This document shows, in pieces, positions 25,501 through 29,476 of a stretch of DNA of 29,476 bases. Below the pieces are notes generated by a model. The model made no database searches and was not told the origin of the DNA. It saw only the letters and a program-made list of their open reading frames with translations. Origin of the DNA: Clostridiales bacterium (GTDB lineage: Bacteria > Bacillota > Clostridia > Tissierellales > Dethiosulfatibacteraceae); NCBI GenBank assembly GCA_003539375.1, contig DPPH01000021.1, positions 1 to 29,476 of the forward strand, given 5' to 3'. The position numbers and the translations under genes are program-made. The stretch's first letter is position 1, and each line of letters starts with the position of its first letter.

Positions 25501-26765
25501 AACAAAAAGTAAACAAAGCAGAAATTGACAGGTTAGTAGATGGTTGTACAGGTGTAAGAAGAACTACAGGACAACATCCCGGTGGCATAATGATAGTCCC
25601 CAAAAATAAAGAGATATACGATTTTACACCAATACAATACCCTGCAAACAATAGTAGTTCTGGAGTTATTACCACCCACTTTGATTATCATTCAATTTCA
25701 GGAAGGATTCTAAAGCTGGATATACTTGGTCATGATACCCCGAGTATAATAAAAATGCTTGAAGATTTAACTGGTTACAACAGCAACAAAGTAAGGTTAG
25801 ATGATCGAGATACCCTGTCTTTATTTCAAACTACTAAAGCTTTAGGGATTACAAAAGATGATATAAACTGTGAAGTCGGTACTTTAGCTATACCTGAATT
25901 TGGAACAGATTTTGTAAGACAGATGCTTATAGATACTAAACCAAAAACATTTTCTGATTTAGTTAGAATTTCAGGCCTTTCTCACGGTACTGATGTATGG
26001 ATAAATAATGCACAAGATTTAATTAGGCAAAATGTAACAACTATAGATAATGTTATTTCAACTAGGGATGACATTATGACCTATTTGATTTATAAAGGAT
26101 TAGATAAAAAACTATCCTTCGATATAATGGAAAAAGTAAGAAAAGGTAAGGGGTTAACAGACAGTGATATAGAAAAAATGAAAGAAAAGAATGTCCCTAA
26201 CTGGTATATAGATTCATGTAATAAAATTAAGTACATGTTCCCAAAAGCTCATGCTGTAGCTTATGTTACTATGTCCTTTAAAATAGCATATTATAAAATA
26301 AATTATCCACAGGCATTTTACTGTACTTATTTTACCACTAAGGCCTCAGACTTTGATGCTAGAATAGTATTAAAAGGAGAGTCAACTATTATAAGTAAAA
26401 TGAATGAAATAAAAGATAAAGGTAAGGATAAAACTCAAAAAGACAAAAACTTATATACTGTATTAGAAGTAGCACTAGAAATGTACAAAAGAAAACTAAA
26501 GTTTAGAAATGTTGATTTATATGAGTCCGACGATAAAATATTTAAAATTAGTGGAGACTACATACTACCACCTTTGATAAGTATAGAGGGTATGGGAGAA
26601 AATGCTGCAAAGAGCATTGTCGAAGAAAGAAAAAAAGGTAAGTTTATTTCAATTGAAGATTTAACTAGTAGATGTAAAATAACTAAAACTTCAATAGAAG
26701 GATTAAATGAACAGGGATGTTTATCTGAAATGGATGAAACGAATCAAATCTCACTTTTTGGTTGA
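22533..26765 (+). CDS. polC: DNA polymerase III alpha subunit, PolC type
   Basis: The replicative polymerase of low-GC Gram-positives, 1410 residues from the ATG at 22533. Domains: a variable N-terminal region (to about 200), an OB fold (about 215-305), PHP domain (H317 and H319 in LHAHTKMSS, ITDHG) split by a DEDDh 3'-5' exonuclease (D403 and E405 in FDFETTG, CAHNADFDYGFLE, HRAVDDSEAT), a zinc motif with two CPKC pairs, the polymerase core (D938 and D940 in EPDIDLNF, D1063 in LDILGHD), and an HhH-containing C terminus. The start is uncertain: the ATG has no Shine-Dalgarno and lies in a hairpin, whereas GAGGTGA (22554-22560) precedes in-frame ATA (22566) and ATT (22572); an in-frame GTG is at 22557. 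Confidence 0.97.
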   Translation: MQLFHKIEVRNINIYSYLQELDIDKLIKFKNVKIDENNKKLILDINLNDYISLEKLDNLIYYIKNKFKDFIISIEDVNTKSMEISSNQTINDVKYLINRKYKNYNKNFDIDNTIINEESITIHITSNILKEKIEKEHFDLYIQKTLKKFYKIEKKIKFTAQEKAHVNEDKIENYININTVNNKNPKTKSSKIKDNIVKGKNIKKTPVKINEIREIEGETYCTEGKIISNKTKKLRDNLYLVTLKITDYKSSIHAKVFLRKEEELDKYSGLDDLSVKISGKLNFDKFAKEYVLMADSINLIEQRERQDTYDKKRVELHAHTKMSSMDGMNNFKEIANQAYKWGHKAIAITDHGVIQAFPEAMEVAKNIPIKVIYGLEGYLVNDELELIKNPSNNKLEDEIIVFDFETTGLNSKKDRIIEIGAVKLKDNKIIDKFNQLINPGILIPDKIQNLTGINQEMVDDKPSIEEGMKRFFDFIGSCTTLCAHNADFDYGFLENNYKLNKEYTIIDTLELSRRILKNKRRHNLKALTKHFKIELENHHRAVDDSEATAKVLIEFFKILEENNVSNINEINNFLADKSNIKKAKSFHVIILVKDYKGLKNLYKLVSVSHLRYFHKKPRIPKSLLSKYREGLIIGTACEAGELYSAILKGKNDKELDEIGSFYDFLEVQPTGNNAHLIDDGVVDDFKDLEEINKKIIELGEKLNKPVCATGDVHFLNPYDEVYRRILMYGQGFRDADKQAPLYFKSTDEVINDFNYLDIDKAEEIVIDNPNKISEMIEDIQPIPDGTFPPIIEGSEESLRELTYDNGKRLYGDDLPEVVEKRIDKELNSIISNGYAVMYIIAHKLVKKSLDDGYLVGSRGSVGSSFVATLSNITDVNPLPPHYICPKCKYFELRDGENIGSGVDLPDKICPKCGTELNKDGHNIPFEVFLGFKGDKEPDIDLNFAGEEQMEAMKYAETLFGEGYVYRAGTIGTIASKTAYGFVKNYFDEKEQKVNKAEIDRLVDGCTGVRRTTGQHPGGIMIVPKNKEIYDFTPIQYPANNSSSGVITTHFDYHSISGRILKLDILGHDTPSIIKMLEDLTGYNSNKVRLDDRDTLSLFQTTKALGITKDDINCEVGTLAIPEFGTDFVRQMLIDTKPKTFSDLVRISGLSHGTDVWINNAQDLIRQNVTTIDNVISTRDDIMTYLIYKGLDKKLSFDIMEKVRKGKGLTDSDIEKMKEKNVPNWYIDSCNKIKYMFPKAHAVAYVTMSFKIAYYKINYPQAFYCTYFTTKASDFDARIVLKGESTIISKMNEIKDKGKDKTQKDKNLYTVLEVALEMYKRKLKFRNVDLYESDDKIFKISGDYILPPLISIEGMGENAAKSIVEERKKGKFISIEDLTSRCKITKTSIEGLNEQGCLSEMDETNQISLFG

Positions 26766-26790
26766 AAAAAATAAACAAATGTGCTATAAT
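26762..26790 (+). promoter_or_regulatory. Promoter for rimP-nusA-infB
   Basis: TTGAAA (26762-26767), overlapping the polC stop, is followed after 17 bases by TATAAT (26785-26790) with an upstream TGC that makes an extended -10 (TGnTATAAT). It is among the strongest promoter matches in the window and drives the conserved nusA operon. Confidence 0.8.
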
Positions 26791-26814
26791 AATTTGAACT
26801 TAAATAATGAAATC

Positions 26815-26840
26815 AAGAGTGGGATTGCCCCACTCTTTCT
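26815..26840 (+). promoter_or_regulatory. Attenuator-like hairpin in the rimP leader
   Basis: AAGAGTGGG (26815-26823) pairs with CCCACTCTT (26829-26837) around a 5-base loop and is followed by TCT. A hairpin of this kind is common in front of rimP in Clostridia. In Bacillus subtilis the nusA operon leader contains a NusA-sensitive intrinsic terminator used for autoregulation; the same role here is inferred. The U-tract is weak, as expected of a factor-stimulated terminator. Confidence 0.6.
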
Positions 26841-26859
26841 GATTGTATAGGAGGAAAAA

Positions 26860-27330
26860 ATGCATAAAAGAGATATAATTAGAAGAACTGAAGAAATACT
26901 AAATGAAATATTAGTAGATGAAGATATATTTTTAGTTGAAGTTGATTATACAAAAGAAAATAATATATACTATCTCAAAGTATATTTAGACACAGAAGAT
27001 GGAATTACAATTGATCAGTGTTCAGATGTAAGTAGAGTACTAAGCAATAAACTAGACGAACTAGATTATATTGAAGATAGTTACTTTTTAGAAGTTTCTT
27101 CACCAGGTTTAGATAGGCCTTTTAAAACTTATGAAGACTTTAAAAGAAATATAAATGAACTTATAGAAGTTAATTTATATGCGAAGAAAAATGGTGAAAA
27201 GTTGTACACAGGAAAATTAATAAATATTGAAGATGATTCGATAACTATAAAAATTGAGAACAAAGAAAAAAAAGAGATTAAATTTAAAATAGATGAAATA
27301 GCTAAGGCAAACAAGCATATAGAAATTTAG
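26860..27330 (+). CDS. rimP: Ribosome maturation factor RimP
   Basis: RimP binds S12 and S5 early in 30S assembly. The 156-residue protein has the N-terminal alpha/beta domain with GITIDQCSDVSRVLSNKLDE and VSSPGLDRPF (about residues 78-88), then a C-terminal SH3-like barrel with YTGKLINIEDDSITIKI. Length is normal. GGAGG precedes the ATG. It is the first gene behind the promoter and attenuator, and nusA follows after 9 bases. Confidence 0.96.
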   Translation: MHKRDIIRRTEEILNEILVDEDIFLVEVDYTKENNIYYLKVYLDTEDGITIDQCSDVSRVLSNKLDELDYIEDSYFLEVSSPGLDRPFKTYEDFKRNINELIEVNLYAKKNGEKLYTGKLINIEDDSITIKIENKEKKEIKFKIDEIAKANKHIEI

Positions 27331-27339
27331 GAGGTAGAT

Positions 27340-28395
27340 ATGAATAAAGATATGATAAGCGCTTTAAATGAATTAGAAAAAGAAAAAGGTATTTCAAAAG
27401 ATGTTGTAATATCTGCTATGGAAACAGCACTTTTATCAGGATTTAAAAAAAATTACGGAAAAGCAGGAAAAGTTACAATTGATATAGATAGGGAAACTGG
27501 AGATTATAAAATTTTTACTGAAAAAACAGTAGTTGAAGAAGTAGAAGATTCAGTACTTGAAATATCTATTGAAGAAGCAAAAGAAATTGATAAAAAACTT
27601 GAAGTAGGAGATATTTATAAAAAACAGATTAAACCCAAAAAGGAATTTGGGAGAATTGCAGCTCAAACTTCAAGACAGGTTATTCTACAAAAAATTAGAG
27701 AAGCTGAAAGAGATAATATTTATAATGAATATCATGGAAGAGAAAGTGAAATAATTACAGGTATAGTTCAGAGAATAAGTAAAAATAACATTTTTGTAAA
27801 CCTAGGTAAAATTGAAGGGATTCTTACAGAAAACGAGCAAATACCTAATGAAACCTTCAGCCAAGGAGATAGGATAAAAGCGGTAATTTTAGATGTAAAA
27901 AATACTACTAAAGGTGCTAATATAACCTTATCTAGAGTTCATCCTGATCTAATAAAAAGATTGTTTGAGCTAGAAGTTCCTGAGATATATGAAGGGATAA
28001 TCGAAATTTATAATATTTCTAGAGAAGCTGGTTCTAGAACTAAAATAGCTGTTTTTACAAACGACGAAAATGTAGATCCAGTTGGTTCATGCGTAGGGAA
28101 TAGAGGTAGTAGAGTAAAAGCTATAGTAGATGAAATAAATGGAGAGAAAATTGACATTGTAGTTTATGATAAAGATCCAGCAATTTTTATATCTAATAGT
28201 TTAAACCCTGCAAATACAGTAAAAGTTGACATAAACGAAAAGGAAAAAAGTGCTGTTGTAGTAGTTCCCGATTTTCAACTTTCCCTTGCAATAGGTAAAG
28301 AAGGACAAAATGCCAGACTAGCAGCTAAATTAACAGGATGGAAAATAGACATAAAAAGTGAATCTCAATATGAAGGTAAGATAGATAAGGAGTAG
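27340..28395 (+). CDS. nusA: Transcription termination/antitermination protein NusA
   Basis: NusA binds RNA polymerase and nascent RNA, modulating pausing and intrinsic termination. The 351-residue Gram-positive form has an N-terminal polymerase-binding domain (about 1-130), an S1 domain (about 132-200, TGIVQRISKNNIFVNLGKIEGIL) and two KH domains (VGSCVGNRGSRVKAIVDE and LAIGKEGQNARLAAKLTGWKIDI). It has no acidic C-terminal repeats, which is normal for Firmicutes. AGGAGG precedes the ATG. If the upstream leader hairpin is an attenuator, NusA may control its own operon. Confidence 0.98.
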   Translation: MNKDMISALNELEKEKGISKDVVISAMETALLSGFKKNYGKAGKVTIDIDRETGDYKIFTEKTVVEEVEDSVLEISIEEAKEIDKKLEVGDIYKKQIKPKKEFGRIAAQTSRQVILQKIREAERDNIYNEYHGRESEIITGIVQRISKNNIFVNLGKIEGILTENEQIPNETFSQGDRIKAVILDVKNTTKGANITLSRVHPDLIKRLFELEVPEIYEGIIEIYNISREAGSRTKIAVFTNDENVDPVGSCVGNRGSRVKAIVDEINGEKIDIVVYDKDPAIFISNSLNPANTVKVDINEKEKSAVVVVPDFQLSLAIGKEGQNARLAAKLTGWKIDIKSESQYEGKIDKE

Positions 28396-28403
28396 ATCTT
28401 TTT

Positions 28404-28670
28404 ATGAAAAACAAAAAAATACCCTTGAGAAAATGCTTGGGATGTGAAGAAAGATTCCCTAAAAAAGACTTAATTAGAGTTGTTAAAAACAATGAAGAAG
28501 AAATATTTTTAGACAAAACGGGTAAAGCTAACGGAAGAGGAGCATATATATGTAATAATATTAAGTGCTTTGAAACTGCTTACAAAAATAGAAAGTTTGA
28601 AAGAGCATTCAAAGCTCAGATACCTAAAGATATTTATGAAAAAATAAGGCAGGAGTTAAATGAAGAATAA
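28404..28670 (+). CDS. ylxR: YlxR family protein (RNA-binding, DUF448)
   Basis: An 88-residue YlxR protein. It has the RKCLGCEERFPKKDLIRVVK N-terminal motif and GRGAYICNNIKCFETAYKNRKFERAF, with two CxxC/CxxxxC-like cysteine pairs. The basic fold is thought to bind RNA, and family members have been linked to transcriptional control and to RNase P in other bacteria; the exact role is open. It lies 8 bases after nusA and overlaps ylxQ by 11 bases. Confidence 0.95.
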   Translation: MKNKKIPLRKCLGCEERFPKKDLIRVVKNNEEEIFLDKTGKANGRGAYICNNIKCFETAYKNRKFERAFKAQIPKDIYEKIRQELNEE

Positions 28671-29016
28671 TAAAATTGACACTATGATAGGATTTGCTGT
28701 CAAGAGCGGAAACATATCTTTAGGATATAAAATTACAAAAGGCGAGATTAATAACAATAGAGTTTATCTAGTTATAGTAGCTGAAGATATTTCTATCAAT
28801 ATAAAAGAAAAACTGGAGAAGGTAATAGAAAATAAAAATATATATTACATCCAGTATAAAACAAAAGAAGAGTTAGGAAATATATTAGGAAAAAATCTGG
28901 TCGGTGTTTTAGGCATTAAAGATAAGAATATGACGAAATATATAATCGACTTAATAAAACAGGAGGTGTCCTATGAGGATATACGAATTATCAAAAATAT
29001 TGAACGTACCCAGTAA
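28660..29016 (+). CDS. ylxQ: YlxQ, L7Ae-like RNA-binding protein
   Basis: A 118-residue member of the L7Ae/L30e/Gadd45 fold, with the family-like opening DTMIGFAVKSGNISLGYKIT, VYLVIVAEDIS and a final LVGVLGIKDKNMTKYII. L7Ae relatives bind kink-turn RNA; YlxQ itself is poorly characterised. AGGAG precedes the ATG, which is inside ylxR. The 3' end runs 44 bases into infB in another frame, so the C-terminal 15 codons share DNA with the IF-2 start. It may be slightly longer than its Bacillus relative. Confidence 0.93.
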   Translation: MKNNKIDTMIGFAVKSGNISLGYKITKGEINNNRVYLVIVAEDISINIKEKLEKVIENKNIYYIQYKTKEELGNILGKNLVGVLGIKDKNMTKYIIDLIKQEVSYEDIRIIKNIERTQ

Positions 29017-29476
29017 AGAAATAATTAAGGTCGCAAGAGATGAGTTTGAAATACAAGGTTTAAAAAGCCATATGAGTTCTGTAAGTGAGCTTCAAGCTGC
29101 TAAAATACAGAAATATTATATTAAAGGAAAAGAATCTCAAGATACGAAAGAAGAAGTAAAAAAAGAAAAAAAGAAACAACCAAGACAACCACAAAAAAGA
29201 AGTGAACCTCAAAAAAAGAGACCAAAAAGAGATCTTAGAAAGAAAACTAAGGGTAAAAAAAGTGATTACAAAAGTAAAGAAGAGGAAGAAGAAGTTACTG
29301 AGTTCGAAATAGGTGAAACTATAAGCGTTAAAGAAATTTCAGAACTATTTAGAGTTAACTCTAATGAGATAATTAAAAAACTTATGTCTTATGGAGTAAT
29401 GGCGACTATAAATGAAGAAATTGACTTCGATACTGCAGTTATACTTGCTGAAGAATTTGATTTTACTGTTATAAAA
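28973..29476 (+). CDS. infB: Translation initiation factor IF-2, 3' end outside the window
   Basis: IF-2 is the GTPase that brings initiator tRNA to the ribosome. Only the first 168 residues are in view. They hold a first IF2-N domain (MRIYELSKILNVPSKEIIK..., about 1-50), a Lys/Glu/Gln-rich linker (about 55-115) and a second IF2-N domain (VKEISELFRVNSNEIIKKLMSYG, about 120-168). The G domain lies beyond the edge. The ATG at 28973 has an excellent AGGAGGTG 4-9 bases upstream and overlaps ylxQ by 44 bases, so the two are translationally linked. The nusA-ylxR-ylxQ-infB order is universal in Firmicutes. Confidence 0.97.
   Translation, partial: MRIYELSKILNVPSKEIIKVARDEFEIQGLKSHMSSVSELQAAKIQKYYIKGKESQDTKEEVKKEKKKQPRQPQKRSEPQKKRPKRDLRKKTKGKKSDYKSKEEEEEVTEFEIGETISVKEISELFRVNSNEIIKKLMSYGVMATINEEIDFDTAVILAEEFDFTVIK

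Noticed and set aside
1..29476. CRISPR arrays, tRNA genes or a new defence or biosynthetic system
   Set aside because: No regularly spaced repeats, no cloverleaf sequences, and nearly every gene belongs to a well-known housekeeping family in its expected order.

Overview
The window is a dense stretch of housekeeping genes from a low-GC, AT-rich Gram-positive bacterium. The gene order is the classic Firmicutes smc-ftsY-ffh ... nusA-infB supercluster. An obligate anaerobe of the Clostridia/Tissierellia type fits best: PolC-type replicase, RbgA, YlxM, YlxR and YlxQ are Gram-positive markers, codon use is strongly A/T-ending, and a hexameric glutamate dehydrogenase is present. The genus cannot be fixed from sequence reading alone. 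Thirty-one protein-coding genes are supported: 28 complete and clearly assigned to families, one complete but unrecognised, and two cut by the window edges (smc at the left, infB at the right). All but gdhA are on the + strand. No tRNA, rRNA, CRISPR, insertion sequence or prophage gene was seen, and no gene-free stretch exceeds 300 bases; the longest is 251 bases between gdhA and comM.

Layout. (1) 1-9068: chromosome organisation and protein targeting (smc, ftsY, ylxM, ffh), then ribosome and RNA maturation genes (rpsP, khpA, rimM, trmD, rplS, rbgA, rnhB, yraN). (2) 9113-10450: gdhA on the opposite strand, interrupting the usual yraN-comM adjacency. (3) 10702-15549: DNA uptake and topology genes (comM/yifB, dprA, topA). 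(4) 15692-18679: translation and nucleotide genes (rpsB, tsf, pyrH, frr) plus a small unrecognised gene. (5) 18726-26765: isoprenoid-lipid and envelope genes (uppS, cdsA, rseP, ispG), then the replicative polymerase polC. (6) 26860-29476: rimP, nusA, ylxR, ylxQ and the start of infB.

Regulation. Six promoters with recognisable -35/-10 boxes (17- or 18-base spacers) precede ylxM, rplS, gdhA, comM, rpsB and rimP. Four of the resulting transcripts (ylxM, rplS, rpsB, rimP) would start with a structured leader. The rplS leader matches the known L19 leader class. The rpsB leader can fold into three nested helices and looks like an S2 autoregulatory element. The rimP leader carries a terminator-like hairpin, and the ylxM hairpin overlaps its own Shine-Dalgarno. 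Hairpins with U-tracts also lie between khpA/rimM, rplS/rbgA, yraN/gdhA, the small gene/uppS and ispG/polC, so the cluster is segmented into sub-operons with readthrough.

No new multi-gene defence or mobile system is present. The points most worth a second look are the S2 leader, the polC start (a strong Shine-Dalgarno not followed by any standard in-frame start at usual spacing), the unrecognised 75-residue gene between frr and uppS, the ylxM 5' hairpin, and the absence of dxr between cdsA and rseP.
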